Positions 36,645 through 45,062 of a stretch of DNA of 64,000 nt are shown here, piece after piece. The notes under the pieces were generated by a model. That model ran no database searches. It was not told where the DNA came from and saw only the letters and a list, made by a program, of their open reading frames with translations. This stretch comes from Synechococcus sp. CBW1004 (GTDB lineage: Bacteria > Cyanobacteriota > Cyanobacteriia > PCC-6307 > Cyanobiaceae), in assembly GCF_015840715.1 (NCBI RefSeq), contig NZ_CP060397.1, positions 496,001 to 560,000 on the forward strand, read 5' to 3'. Every line of letters starts with the position of its first letter. Positions within the stretch are counted from its first letter, which is position 1. Made by a program: the position numbers and the translations under genes.

Positions 36645-37352
36645 GCAAACAGGGTGATCCTGCCGCAGGCACTGGTGACACCGTGACGACGGCTGGCGAT
36701 GGCGGTCGCAGGGTTGGGGTCATGCTCAGCGGTGATGCATGCCGAACCCTGCAGCGATTGCGCGTCCGACGCTGATCACGGATCGGCAGAACTGTTTCGT
36801 CTGTTACAGAGTCAGAACCACCGTGGCGTGCACCGTAGCGGCGTGAACTCCTGAGAGGTGGTGCATGCCATGCCTCCCGATTCCTGGTCTCGCGGACGCC
36901 GACCTCGAGAGGTCTGCTGTGAGCGTCTCATCAGACCTCTCACGGCTTGTGTCCAGAAGCCGCGACCGGGTTGCGTGGTACGGGCCCTCATCGGTGCCGG
37001 AGCCAGCCTCTCAGCACGGATGCCCGGCTCAGCCCTGGCAGCCCCCGCGGCCGTCAACGCCTCTTCGGAGCTGCCCCAGATGCTGGTCGGGTCTGCCATG
37101 GTTCCAGCGATGACGACGGGTCTGCCATCAGGATCCCGGAGTGGAGAGGCCATTGCGGTCTCTGCACCACGCCATTCACGGCCGTTCTCATCATCCATGG
37201 CTGTTCTGCCCTGGCGACTGCCATCATCCTGTTCGGTCTCGGTGCCGTGATGCCGCGACGCATCAGCATCTAGCAGGAGAAACCGGGCCTCCACTGCGTG
37301 GGCCACGGTGAAAAGACCGACGACCCCAACACCAACTGATCCGGACACTTCC
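36645..37352. other. 708-base region upstream of glnB, possible gene remnant
   Basis: No intact gene is evident. One frame (about 36990-37120) contains ALAAPAAVNASSELPQMLVG, which looks like the end of a signal peptide of an ammonium-transporter-like protein; another frame (about 37170-37270) encodes AVLIIHGCSALATAIILFGL, a membrane-like segment. Both are short and out of phase. A Shine-Dalgarno-like GAGAGGTGG precedes ATG codons at 36865. I cannot confirm a gene or pseudogene. Confidence 0.35.
36794..36807. promoter_or_regulatory. Near-consensus NtcA-like box
   Basis: GTT-TCGTCTGT-TAC matches GTA-N8-TAC with one mismatch. It lies 546 bases before the glnB start and 58 bases before an ATG at 36865 preceded by GAGAGGTGG. 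No good -10 hexamer is seen at the expected distance, so the call is weak. Confidence 0.3.
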
Positions 37353-37691
37353 ATGAAGATGATCACAGCCCTGGTGCGTCCCTCCAAGGTGGATGCCGTC
37401 AAGTCAGCTCTCGTGGCGATCGAGGTGATCGGCATGACCGTGACGGATTCCCGAGGCTTCGGCCGCCAGAAGGGACAGGTGGAGCGCTATCGCGGTACGG
37501 AGTTCACCGTCGAATTCCTGCCCAAGAGCAAGATCCTGGTCACCGTGCCTGATCACAAGGTCAGTCAGACGGTCGAGGCCATCGCCAATGCCGCCCGCAC
37601 CGGTGAGATCGGTGACGGCAAGATCTTCGTCACCCCGGTGGAACAGGTGTATCGCATCCGCACCGGTGAAGGCGGCGAAGCCGCTCTCTGA
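37353..37691 (+). CDS. glnB: Nitrogen regulatory protein P-II with altered T-loop
   Basis: PII senses 2-oxoglutarate and ATP/ADP and controls arginine synthesis, ammonium transport and NtcA via PipX. The 112-residue protein has all PII features: DSRGFGRQKGQ, ARTGEIGDGKIFV and RIRTGE. In the T-loop the sequence is ERYRGTEFTVEFL: residue 49 is Thr instead of the phospho-Ser of cyanobacteria, and residue 51 is Phe instead of the conserved Tyr. So the usual phosphorylation site is changed and the uridylylation residue is lost. The start at 37353 gives the standard length. A terminator follows. Confidence 0.96.
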   Translation: MKMITALVRPSKVDAVKSALVAIEVIGMTVTDSRGFGRQKGQVERYRGTEFTVEFLPKSKILVTVPDHKVSQTVEAIANAARTGEIGDGKIFVTPVEQVYRIRTGEGGEAAL

Positions 37692-37827
37692 TCCAACGGC
37701 CTCGCGGGGCACCGTCCTGTTCTCGCCTCGCCGTCCGTTGCTGGCGCCAGAGTTTCCCAGGTTCACCGACCCTGGGACCGCTCACTCGATGGGACGCCTG
37801 CCCCACAGGCTCCTCCCTTCCCCTGAT

Positions 37828-37863
37828 GCCCCCGGAGTCCAGCGCGGGCTTCGGGGGTTTTCT
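37828..37863 (+). terminator. Intrinsic terminator after glnB
   Basis: A stem of CCCCCG with CGGGGG (arms at about 37829-37836 and 37850-37857) is followed by TTTTCT. It lies about 140 bases after the glnB stop and could also limit transcripts from the convergent hemN. Confidence 0.65.
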
Positions 37864-37904
37864 GTTGCGCTCCGCTCGTTGCTCACCCCTGACGTGAGGG
37901 CGGC

Positions 37905-39341
37905 TCAGATGAGGCGCGACCCGCTGGCCCGGCGCCGCTGGGTCGGATCAAAGACCGCGGCCACTGTGCGGATCAGCCAGCGACCGCTGGTGGTGACATC
38001 CACCTGGCCTCGATGGCCGTTGCGCTGGAAGCAGACGAGGCCATCTGCGGCGAGCGACTGCAGATCGCTCCATTCCTGCTGAAAGCGATCCAGATCGAGC
38101 TCCACCCGGAAATGGCACATCACCTCGCGGATCAGTTCGCGTCGTTCGATCACGTCGGGATCCTGCACCGTCAGGCCCCGCTCCACCGGCAGCTCCCCCT
38201 GCTCGAGCGCACGGCTCCAGGCGCGCAGATTGCGCTGGTTCTGGCAGTAGAGGTTGGCAAACATGCTGATCGCCGTCGGCCCGATGCCAAGAAGATCCAG
38301 TTCACCGCCGGTGGTGTAGCCCTGGAAGTTCCGGTGCAGCCGACCCTGCCGGGCCGCCACCGCGAGGCTGTCGTCGGCGAGGGCGTAGTGATCCATCCCG
38401 ATCGCCTCCCAACCCTGGGCGGTGAGCAGGCGATGGGCTTCTTCCAGCATGGCCAGCCGCTGTCGCTGGCTGGGGAGATCGGTGGCGTTGATCCTGCGCT
38501 GCATCGGCAGTTGATCAGGCAGATAGGCAAAGGAGAACAGGGAGATCCGGTCCGGACGCAGTTCACGCACCAGCTCCAACGTGGTGCGGAAGCGTGCCGG
38601 CGTCTGCAGGGGCAGGCCACAGATCAGGTCGACGTTGACGCTCTGAAAGTCGGCTTCGCGCATCCAGGCCATGGCCCGCCGCAGCTGATCCACCGGCACC
38701 ACACGGTTCACGGCGCGCTGCACGAGCGGGTCGGCGTCCTGGATCCCGAAGCTGATGCGGCGGAAACCGAGACGGCGCAGGTGCAGCACCGCATCCCGGT
38801 CGAGCAGTTCGGGGTTGACCTCGATCGAGGCCTCCAGGTCGGACTGCAGCTCGAAACGGCTGGCCACCAGGTCCCACAGCCGCCCGATTTCGTCGTTGTT
38901 CAGATAGTTGGGGGTGCCACCTCCCCAGTGGAGCTGGGCCAGGGGCCGCCGCGTGCCCCCCTGCCGCTCGATCAGCTCCAGCTCCCGTTCGAGAGCTTCG
39001 AGATAGGGGCTCACCGCCCGCGAGCCGGCCTGGGTGGTCACCCGGTTGCAGCCGCAGTACCAGCAGGCGTGCCGGCAGAAGGGCACATGCACATAGAGCG
39101 ACAGTGGGTCCTCGCCCGGTTGCTGCAGCTGCCGTGTCAGATCCGCAGGGCCGACGGCCTCGCTGAAGGCGGCGGCGGTCGGATAGCTGGTGTAGCGGGG
39201 GACCGGCCGGTCGTGCCTGAGCAACAGCTCCAGGGCGCGATCGACCTCTGTGGACGGCCCGGCGTGCGGAGCCGCTGTGGGCGTCAATGGCGGCTCGCAG
39301 CATCGTGACGCGGACCTGGGGGAGCCCTGGGCGAGGGTCAT
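37905..39341 (-). CDS. hemN: Oxygen-independent coproporphyrinogen III oxidase
   Basis: HemN is a radical SAM enzyme that makes protoporphyrinogen IX without O2. The 478-residue protein has the cluster motif PFCRHACWYCGCN (Cys89, Cys93, Cys96, and Cys98 after it), LHWGGGTPNYLN, SIEVNPELLD and the C-terminal HFRVELDLDRF region. The CWYCGC form with the third extra Cys marks a true HemN rather than HemW. It is 138 bases downstream of a heme oxygenase gene on the same strand, a pairing also found in the low-oxygen chlA2-ho2-hemN cluster of some cyanobacteria. Confidence 0.93.
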   Translation of the reverse strand: MTLAQGSPRSASRCCEPPLTPTAAPHAGPSTEVDRALELLLRHDRPVPRYTSYPTAAAFSEAVGPADLTRQLQQPGEDPLSLYVHVPFCRHACWYCGCNRVTTQAGSRAVSPYLEALERELELIERQGGTRRPLAQLHWGGGTPNYLNNDEIGRLWDLVASRFELQSDLEASIEVNPELLDRDAVLHLRRLGFRRISFGIQDADPLVQRAVNRVVPVDQLRRAMAWMREADFQSVNVDLICGLPLQTPARFRTTLELVRELRPDRISLFSFAYLPDQLPMQRRINATDLPSQRQRLAMLEEAHRLLTAQGWEAIGMDHYALADDSLAVAARQGRLHRNFQGYTTGGELDLLGIGPTAISMFANLYCQNQRNLRAWSRALEQGELPVERGLTVQDPDVIERRELIREVMCHFRVELDLDRFQQEWSDLQSLAADGLVCFQRNGHRGQVDVTTSGRWLIRTVAAVFDPTQRRRASGSRLI

Positions 39342-39479
39342 GGTGGTGAGGGGAGAGAAGGGAGAAGCTCCGCAGCGGGGAGCCGTGGCAAGGAGGAGCC
39401 ATGGGCGGGCCAGCCATGGCGGCGCCCTGGAACGAGGCGGAAGCAGCGCTCTGCGGATCGCCCCATGCCGTTCGCTGAC

Positions 39480-40214
39480 TCAGGCCGCGGATGGAGCCGC
39501 CGTGCCCTGCAGCTCTGCGAGCTCCGCCAGCAGCCGCTGGGTGAGCAGGAAAGCCGCCTCGCTCTCCTCGAGCAGTTCCTGCTCCTGGGCATCGGTGAGG
39601 GTCAGGGCTTCGAAGCCGTCATGCAGCGCGGCCTTGAGCGCAGCGATGGGCTGCTCGAAGTGCCAGAACCACAGCGCCGGCAGTGCGTCGGCCGCCAGGA
39701 TCTGATTTGCCTGCTCGGCCAGCTGCTGACCGCCGGAGAGGTCGCCGCCGTAGCGCACATAGACATGGGCCATCAGGCGATGGGGAGAGCGCTCGGCCAG
39801 TTCCTGCAGCCGCTCCAGCCAGGCCCTCGCCGCAGGCGAGGCGGGTGTGGCGGGTAGGGCGGCCAGGCTGGCGACATCCCGCTCCAGAGCGGCACGGCGA
39901 CTGAGCTGCTGCCAGGGGAGGGCATCGGCGCCCAGCTGGGCCGCCACCAAGGGCGCATGCTCCTCCAGAAAGCCGTAGGCCGGCTCCAGGGCACGGACCA
40001 GCGCGGCCAGCTGCAGCGGAGTGGCCTCCCCGGTGAGCAGGGAACGGGAAAAGGTCATCCCTTCAGCCTGGTGGTGCGCTCTGCCGATGCGCCCGTGCAA
40101 TCGCCGGATCCGGGGACCGAAACCACGGCGCTGTCGCGCATCGTCGGCGGTGGCGTGATCGGAGATCGAGGCCTCCAGGGGAGGCGCCAGGGGGGCGGAG
40201 ACCATGGCCGTCAC
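39480..40214 (-). CDS. Heme oxygenase (biliverdin-producing)
   Basis: Heme oxygenase opens heme to biliverdin, the precursor of phycobilins. The 244-residue protein has the proximal-histidine pattern HHQAEGMTFSRSLL (His47), the helix YGFLEEHAPLVAAQL and the distal glycine motif YVRYGGDLSGGQQL. It lacks a membrane tail. The N-terminal about 25 residues are low in conservation, so the start may be later. It lies upstream of hemN; whether it is the ho1 or ho2 type cannot be told from this alone. Confidence 0.92.
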   Translation of the reverse strand: MTAMVSAPLAPPLEASISDHATADDARQRRGFGPRIRRLHGRIGRAHHQAEGMTFSRSLLTGEATPLQLAALVRALEPAYGFLEEHAPLVAAQLGADALPWQQLSRRAALERDVASLAALPATPASPAARAWLERLQELAERSPHRLMAHVYVRYGGDLSGGQQLAEQANQILAADALPALWFWHFEQPIAALKAALHDGFEALTLTDAQEQELLEESEAAFLLTQRLLAELAELQGTAAPSAA

Positions 40215-40415
40215 GGGCGGGGAGCCCGTCGAAGAGGAGCAGACAAGATCATAACGCTACCGTTGTTTCGTGATGCTTTGCGCGCTGGGTTTCCGGGCCG
40301 GTTCGCAGGGTTTCGTTGCATTCGCGCCGCAGTCAGGAGGTGGTGGCGTGAGCCAGCGGACGGCGAGGGCGGCGGGGTGGGAACCTGGCAGCGGTCCCCG
40401 CGTTCCGAGCTGGCC

Positions 40416-40649
40416 ATGAGCATCCCGGCCGCTGATCCCGCTCCGGGTCTGAAGCTGCTGCGTTTCGGTGTACGGCTCCTGCGCGTCAGCGCCAGCACGG
40501 TTGCGGTCTTTGCCCTGCTGCGGCAGCAGTGGATCGCCGGTGCGCTCTTTGCGCTCGCCTGGCTGCTGATCCTGGGTGCCCCGCTGGTGTTCCCCCAGCT
40601 GGAGCCGGTCCCCTCCGCTGACGCGGACGCCGGGACACCGGATCGCTGA
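40416..40649 (+). CDS. Small two-helix membrane protein, unknown
   Basis: This 77-residue protein has one basic stretch (LLRFGVRLLRVSAS) and two hydrophobic helices (STVAVFALLRQQWIAGALFA, LAWLLILGAPLVF), with a short acidic tail. No family is recognised. The start ATG at 40416 is the first Met in the coding-looking part. It lies divergently from heme oxygenase with about 200 bases between, and precedes the peroxiredoxin-like gene by 94 bases. Confidence 0.65.
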   Translation: MSIPAADPAPGLKLLRFGVRLLRVSASTVAVFALLRQQWIAGALFALAWLLILGAPLVFPQLEPVPSADADAGTPDR

Positions 40650-40743
40650 ATCCTCCGCACGGCTGCCGCTGGCAAGGCCGCCCGGCTGCGTGGTGCCGGT
40701 GCCGGCCGTCCCCTCCGGGCGGACAGCCGATACGGTGGCGCCC

Positions 40744-41436
40744 ATGCAAGCCCCCGCTTCCCTGCTGCAACGGCTCGAAGCCCATTCCGGGATGGGTCCC
40801 GGGCGCCGTCGCCTTGTGGTGCTCTTCCCCCAGCTGGGCGACTTCGACAGCCTGGAGTACGGACAGGCCCTGGCGGCGGCCCTGCCGCATCTGGAGGCTT
40901 CCAGCATCGCCTTGCTGGCCATCGGCATCGGCGATGAGGCCGGCGCCGAGCGCTTCTGCCAGCACACCGGTTTCCCGCGCGCCCGGCTGGAGGTCGATGC
41001 CGAGCCAGACCTGCACCGCCAGCTGGGGCTCTATGAAGGAGTGCGCACTCCCCTGGGGCCCTGGCCGGGCCTTCTGCTGATGTGTGCCGGCATCGGTTCG
41101 CCCGGTACCCTCGCCGAGGTGCTGCGCGGCTACACCGGCGATCGCACCGCTCCCCAGCGCCTGCAGGCTCCCCTCTTCGCCCTGGCCGGCGGGGAGGGCT
41201 TCCAGCGACCGTTCGAGCTGGCGACAGTGCGATTGCGCAACATGATCGAAGTGCTCGGTCACTGGCGCACCTACGTGCCCGATGACGCCCACCTCACCCA
41301 GCGGGGCGGCACCTTCCTGCTCGACGCGGACGACGCGATTCTCTACAGCCATCGCGATGCCGGCATCCTCGGCTTCTCCGCCACCATGGCGCGGCCGCTG
41401 AGCTTCCTGGATCCTTACCTGGCCTCCGGAGCCTGA
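40744..41436 (+). CDS. Peroxiredoxin-like (AhpC/TSA) family protein without CxxC
   Basis: The 230-residue protein matches the thioredoxin-fold peroxiredoxin-like family: LLLMCAGIGSPGTLAEVLRG, YTGDRTAPQR, FELATVRLRNMIEVLGHWRT and RGGTFLLDADDAILYSHRD. Where active members carry the redox cysteines after the first strand, it reads VVLFPQLGDFDSLEYG, with no Cys. The only cysteines are in RFCQHTGF and LLMCAG. So classic peroxidase activity is doubtful. The ATG at 40744 gives a normal length. Confidence 0.85.
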   Translation: MQAPASLLQRLEAHSGMGPGRRRLVVLFPQLGDFDSLEYGQALAAALPHLEASSIALLAIGIGDEAGAERFCQHTGFPRARLEVDAEPDLHRQLGLYEGVRTPLGPWPGLLLMCAGIGSPGTLAEVLRGYTGDRTAPQRLQAPLFALAGGEGFQRPFELATVRLRNMIEVLGHWRTYVPDDAHLTQRGGTFLLDADDAILYSHRDAGILGFSATMARPLSFLDPYLASGA

Positions 41437-41450
41437 CCCGTTTGTTCACC

Positions 41451-41858
41451 ATGATCCCGACGCTGCAACACTTCGCTCTGATGATCAGCCTGGCGCTGTT
41501 CCATCTGGTCGGTCCCGTGCCAGCGGATCTGGGCGTGCATGGCGGGGCGCTCTCCCCCTGCCCATCCAGGGCCCACTGCGCCCGCGTCGACTGGCGCGTC
41601 GCCGATCCTGAGGCAACCCTCGCGGCGCTGCGGCCAGTGATCGCAGCGATGCCTCGCACCGAACTGGTGGAGGAGTCCTCCGGCTATCTGCACGCCACCA
41701 GCAGCAGCGCCCTGTTCGGCTTCGTCGACGATCTCGAGCTGTATGCCGATCCGGCCCATGGCCTGCTGCAGGCCCGCTCGGTCTCCCGTCTCGGCGACTC
41801 GGATCTGGGGGTGAACGCCCAGCGGCTGGCGTCCCTGGAGGCTGCGCTGCCCGATTGA
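41451..41858 (+). CDS. DUF1499 family exported protein
   Basis: After a signal-like hydrophobic N-terminus (IPTLQHFALMISLALFHLV) comes a DUF1499 domain: CPSRAHCARVDWRVADPEA, SGYLHATSSSALFGFVDDLE and ARSVSRLGDSDLGVNAQRLA. Members are small, often periplasmic; function unknown. ATG 41451 is preferred over TTG 41442. It follows the peroxiredoxin-like gene by 14 bases and its stop is directly followed by the GTG of the next gene, so an operon is likely. Confidence 0.88.
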   Translation: MIPTLQHFALMISLALFHLVGPVPADLGVHGGALSPCPSRAHCARVDWRVADPEATLAALRPVIAAMPRTELVEESSGYLHATSSSALFGFVDDLELYADPAHGLLQARSVSRLGDSDLGVNAQRLASLEAALPD

Positions 41859-42248
41859 GTGGCCGTGCCCCGCGCGCCGGAGTCACCGACCGGGCGCAGC
41901 CCCGATGGGAGCGCCAGGATGGTCCCCCGTCGAAGCGTCGTCGTGACTGCTGCGCCCACCGCCCCGTCCAGCTCGCACCGTTGGCCAGACCAGGCCCTGC
42001 CTCTGACCCAGCAGCTGCATCGGAGCCTCAGCATCAACGAGCGGGACTGGCACGCGCTCAAAAGCCAGCGTCCCCGTCGTGCCGCCGAGCAGCTCTCAGC
42101 CGCCCTGGTGCAGCTGTTGTCCCGTGACACCCCCACCAATGCCGCCGCCGGGGAGGCGCGCCGGGAGGCGATCGCCCTGGTGGAAAACGCGCTGGGCTGG
42201 CTGAAGGCTGAGATCAGCGATCCGGGTTGTCCGAGCCACGGCCGTTGA
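41859..42248 (+). CDS. Conserved cyanobacterial protein, DUF6439-like
   Basis: The C-terminal about 80 residues (LTQQLHRSLSINERDWHALK, RAAEQLSAALVQLLS, EAIALVENALGWLKAEISDPGCPSHGR in parts) form a helical domain that I recall as DUF6439 of picocyanobacteria; the name is from memory. The first about 45 residues, from the GTG at 41859 directly after the previous stop, look weakly coding; a GTG at about 41939 may be the true start. Its 3' end overlaps the RsbW-like gene by 35 bases, tail to tail. Confidence 0.72.
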   Translation: MAVPRAPESPTGRSPDGSARMVPRRSVVVTAAPTAPSSSHRWPDQALPLTQQLHRSLSINERDWHALKSQRPRRAAEQLSAALVQLLSRDTPTNAAAGEARREAIALVENALGWLKAEISDPGCPSHGR

Positions 42249-42690
42249 TCAGCCGCAGCCGCCGCAGGGGCCGCCGTGCCGCCAGCTGCAGCCGGTTGCC
42301 GCGGCGGCTCCAGCGCACATCGTCGAAGCAGTGATGGATCAGGAACAGCCCACGGCCGCAGATCGCATCCGGCGCTTCCGGAAGGGCGTGGACCCTTGAA
42401 TCGCGCGGCACCCCCGGGCCCTCATCCTGCACCTGCCAGATCAGCCAGTTGGGGGTGATGATCTGGCGCACCCGCAGGCATTTCAGGGGGTCGCAACCAT
42501 TGCCGTGACGCACGGCATTGACCAGGGCCTCCTGCAGGCCGAGCTGCAGTTCCGCCTGACGCACGGCACAGTCCACGGGCTCGAGCAGGATCTCCAGCAG
42601 GGGAGCAAGCTGCAGCGTCGATGGAGTGATGAAATCAGCCCAACGCAGAGCCATGCGGCGGCCGAGCAGGGGTCGGTGATCCGGTTTCAA
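42214..42690 (-). CDS. RsbW-type HATPase (anti-sigma/serine kinase-like) protein
   Basis: The 158-residue protein is a stand-alone GHKL ATPase domain: N-box EALVNAVRHGN, the D-x-G-x-G motif VQDEGPGVPRD, and GRGLFLIHHCFDDVRW. This matches RsbW/SpoIIAB-like anti-sigma regulatory kinases, here in a partner-switching role that cannot be tied to a sigma factor in this window. The start may be MALRWADFI 12 codons later. It converges with the DUF6439-like gene and is followed upstream by gun4 (56 bases). Confidence 0.88.
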   Translation of the reverse strand: MKPDHRPLLGRRMALRWADFITPSTLQLAPLLEILLEPVDCAVRQAELQLGLQEALVNAVRHGNGCDPLKCLRVRQIITPNWLIWQVQDEGPGVPRDSRVHALPEAPDAICGRGLFLIHHCFDDVRWSRRGNRLQLAARRPLRRLRLINGRGSDNPDR

Positions 42691-42746
42691 CCTACGCCAG
42701 GACCCTCACCCCGGCTGGGGCGATGGCAAGCGAGTGTCATCAAGCC

Positions 42747-43490
42747 TCAGGAGGGAGACTCCACCGCGGCGGCAATCCGGCTGGCCAGGGCAGGGTGCTG
42801 GAGCAGGGCATCCATCAGGCGGACACCGCGCAGCTGGTTCACCAGCGGCATGTGCCCATCCGGGGCCGCGAGCGACCAGGTGAACGAGCCTGGGTAGCGG
42901 GTCCAGCGGCCATCCGTTTTCCAGCCGAGGCGCGGCCAGAGCCGCTCCCACTGGCCACCGCAGGCTCGCAGCAGTCTCCCCTGCACCGAGAACCCGAACC
43001 GACCCTGGGAATAGACGATCCAGAGGCGATCGAGCGACTCCAGATCCACCGAGGGCATCCCTGCCACTTCGCTGTAGAAGACGTAACCGCGCTTCACGGC
43101 ATCCGGTCCGGCCAGCTGACGCAGGATCTCACTGGTGAGCCGGTCGGCCTGCTCGAACTCCTGCACCATCAGATGGCGCTGCAGGGGGGCGTGGTCGATG
43201 GCCGCGGCACTGCCCACCGCCAGCCAGCCGTCCGGATGGCGATCCAGGAACGCCTGTCGCAGAGACGCGTCCTCAGCGCTGAGCAACCAATGGATCAGCG
43301 TGCCGGCCGCCCAGTCCTCGCCGGTGGCGTCCAGCCGGTCCAGGGCGGCGGGCAGCAGCGGCAGCAGTTCGTCCCGTCGGTCTTCGAGCTGCGGCAGCAG
43401 GCTGCGACGCTGGCGCGAGGAGCCGCCCAGGAAGCGCTCCAGCAGCTGATCGGCGCGGGCGGTGCGGGTGACCGGAGGTCCGGAAAGCAT
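42747..43490 (-). CDS. gun4: GUN4 domain protein (chlorophyll synthesis regulator)
   Basis: GUN4 binds protoporphyrin and Mg-protoporphyrin and stimulates Mg-chelatase. The ATG at 43490 gives 247 residues: an N-terminal helical bundle ([20 protein letters not shown]) followed by the GUN4 core ([58 protein letters not shown]). The upstream open frame is antisense to psb28 and is left out. It is divergent from psb28 with about 120 bases between, so a shared regulatory region is possible. Confidence 0.92.
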   Translation of the reverse strand: MLSGPPVTRTARADQLLERFLGGSSRQRRSLLPQLEDRRDELLPLLPAALDRLDATGEDWAAGTLIHWLLSAEDASLRQAFLDRHPDGWLAVGSAAAIDHAPLQRHLMVQEFEQADRLTSEILRQLAGPDAVKRGYVFYSEVAGMPSVDLESLDRLWIVYSQGRFGFSVQGRLLRACGGQWERLWPRLGWKTDGRWTRYPGSFTWSLAAPDGHMPLVNQLRGVRLMDALLQHPALASRIAAAVESPS

Positions 43491-43611
43491 GGAGAACGGT
43501 CGGCCGGGAGATGTCCGCTGGCGGGCAGGCCGACCCATTGTCAGGCATCGGCGTGAACGCCGGCGGGTCGTTCGCCGGCCTCTGCCTAGGATCGGCTTTT
43601 CACGGATTGCC

Positions 43612-43980
43612 ATGGGCGCCGCCATTCAGTTCTTCCGTGGGGTGGACGAGCCCGTGGTGCCCGATATCCGCCTCACCCGCTCCCGCGACGGCCGCACCGG
43701 CCAGGCGATCTTCGTGTTCGAGGACCCCGAGGCCCTGGCGCCGGAGACCATGGGCGACATCACCGGCATGTTCATGGTCGATGAAGAGGGAGAAATGGTG
43801 ACCCGCAAGGTCGACGCCCGTTTCGTCAACGGCAAGGCCAGCGCCCTCGAGGCCACCTACACCTGGAAGACCACCGCTGACTTCGAGCGGTTCATGCGCT
43901 TCGCCCAGCGCTATGCCGAAAGCCACGAGCTGGGCTTCTCGGGACAGGGCGAGGAAGAGGGGGCCGGGGACGAGGCTTGA
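43612..43980 (+). CDS. psb28: Photosystem II assembly protein Psb28
   Basis: Psb28 binds CP47-containing assembly intermediates of photosystem II. The 122-residue protein matches throughout: [53 protein letters not shown] and [20 protein letters not shown]. The tail is acidic. Start ATG 43612 is the first Met. Its stop overlaps the TTG start of the AI-2E-type permease gene, so the two may be co-transcribed. Confidence 0.94.
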   Translation: MGAAIQFFRGVDEPVVPDIRLTRSRDGRTGQAIFVFEDPEALAPETMGDITGMFMVDEEGEMVTRKVDARFVNGKASALEATYTWKTTADFERFMRFAQRYAESHELGFSGQGEEEGAGDEA

Positions 43981-45062
43981 AGTTCGGCGACTGGCTCGGT
44001 CTGCTCGGCCTCACGGCGTCTCTGGCGCTGCTCTGGAGTCTCCGCGGGGGCGTCATCCTGGTCTTCGCCGCCGTGGTGCTGGCGATGGCGCTCTGCACGT
44101 TGGTGGGTGCCGTCCGCCAGCGCCTCGGCTGCGGCCGTCCCCCGGCACTCCTTCTCAGTCTGCTGGCGGTGCTGCTGGTGGTGCTGGTGGCTCTGACGAC
44201 GATCCTGCCCCCCTTCTTCGGGCAGTTCGCCCAGCTGCTCCAGAAGCTCCCGGAGTCGGCTGACCGTCTGGTCGAGCTGGTGCAGACGGCGATGACGAGC
44301 GTCTCGCGCATGCTCTACGGCAGCCAGGAGGCCGGACTGGGCTGGCTGAGGCAGAACCTCACTCCCGGTCCGGAGGCCCGGGGAGCGCTGGCAAGCAGCC
44401 TCAGCGGCGGCCTGCTGCGGCTGCTCGGTCTGGCTGGAAATCTGGGCGCCGGCCTGCTGCAGACGCTGTTCGTGGTGGCGGTGGCCCTGATGATCGCGGT
44501 CCAGCCGCAGGCCTACCGCGAGGTGGCCGTCCTGCTGGTGCCCTCCTTCTATCGCCGCCGCTTCCGACAGGTCCTGCTCCAATGCGGTGAGGCGCTCAGC
44601 GCCTGGATGGTGGGAGTGCTGATCAGTTCGCTCTGCGTCGGGATCCTGGCGGCGATCGGCCTCTCGCTGCTCGGAGTCAAGCTGGTGGCGGCCAACGCCG
44701 TCCTGGCGGGTGTTCTCAACATCATTCCCAACATCGGCCCCACGCTGAGCACGCTGTTCCCGATGTCGGTGGCGCTGCTTCAGGACCCCTGGAAAGCCCT
44801 GGCTGTCCTGGTTCTCTACATCATTGTCCAGAACCTTGAGAGCTATCTGATCACCCCGTCGGTGATGCATCACCAGGTGGCGCTGCTGCCCGGTCTGACC
44901 CTGACCGCTCAGTTGCTGTTCACCCTGGTGTTCGGTCCGCTCGGTCTGCTGCTGGCACTGCCGCTCGCAGTCTGTCTGCAGGTGATCGTGCGGGAGGTGC
45001 TGATCCACGACGTGCTGGACGGCTGGAAACGACGGCCTCGCCTGGAGCGCCTCGGACCATGA
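43977..45062 (+). CDS. AI-2E/PerM family permease (first of two tandem)
   Basis: The 361-residue protein has about seven to eight hydrophobic helices in the PerM/UPF0118 order: [36 protein letters not shown], a lumenal or periplasmic helical segment with amphipathic character, [20 protein letters not shown], and [20 protein letters not shown]. The NIIPNIGP motif is typical. Function in cyanobacteria is unknown; members are proposed exporters or Na+/H+ antiporters. It starts at TTG 43977, overlapping the psb28 stop, and ends in an ATGA overlap with its paralogue. Confidence 0.9.
   Translation: MKFGDWLGLLGLTASLALLWSLRGGVILVFAAVVLAMALCTLVGAVRQRLGCGRPPALLLSLLAVLLVVLVALTTILPPFFGQFAQLLQKLPESADRLVELVQTAMTSVSRMLYGSQEAGLGWLRQNLTPGPEARGALASSLSGGLLRLLGLAGNLGAGLLQTLFVVAVALMIAVQPQAYREVAVLLVPSFYRRRFRQVLLQCGEALSAWMVGVLISSLCVGILAAIGLSLLGVKLVAANAVLAGVLNIIPNIGPTLSTLFPMSVALLQDPWKALAVLVLYIIVQNLESYLITPSVMHHQVALLPGLTLTAQLLFTLVFGPLGLLLALPLAVCLQVIVREVLIHDVLDGWKRRPRLERLGP

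Noticed and set aside
36812..37435. 207-codon minus-strand frame upstream of glnB
   Set aside because: It runs antisense into glnB, and its product has biased Arg/Thr/Gly composition with no recognisable domain.
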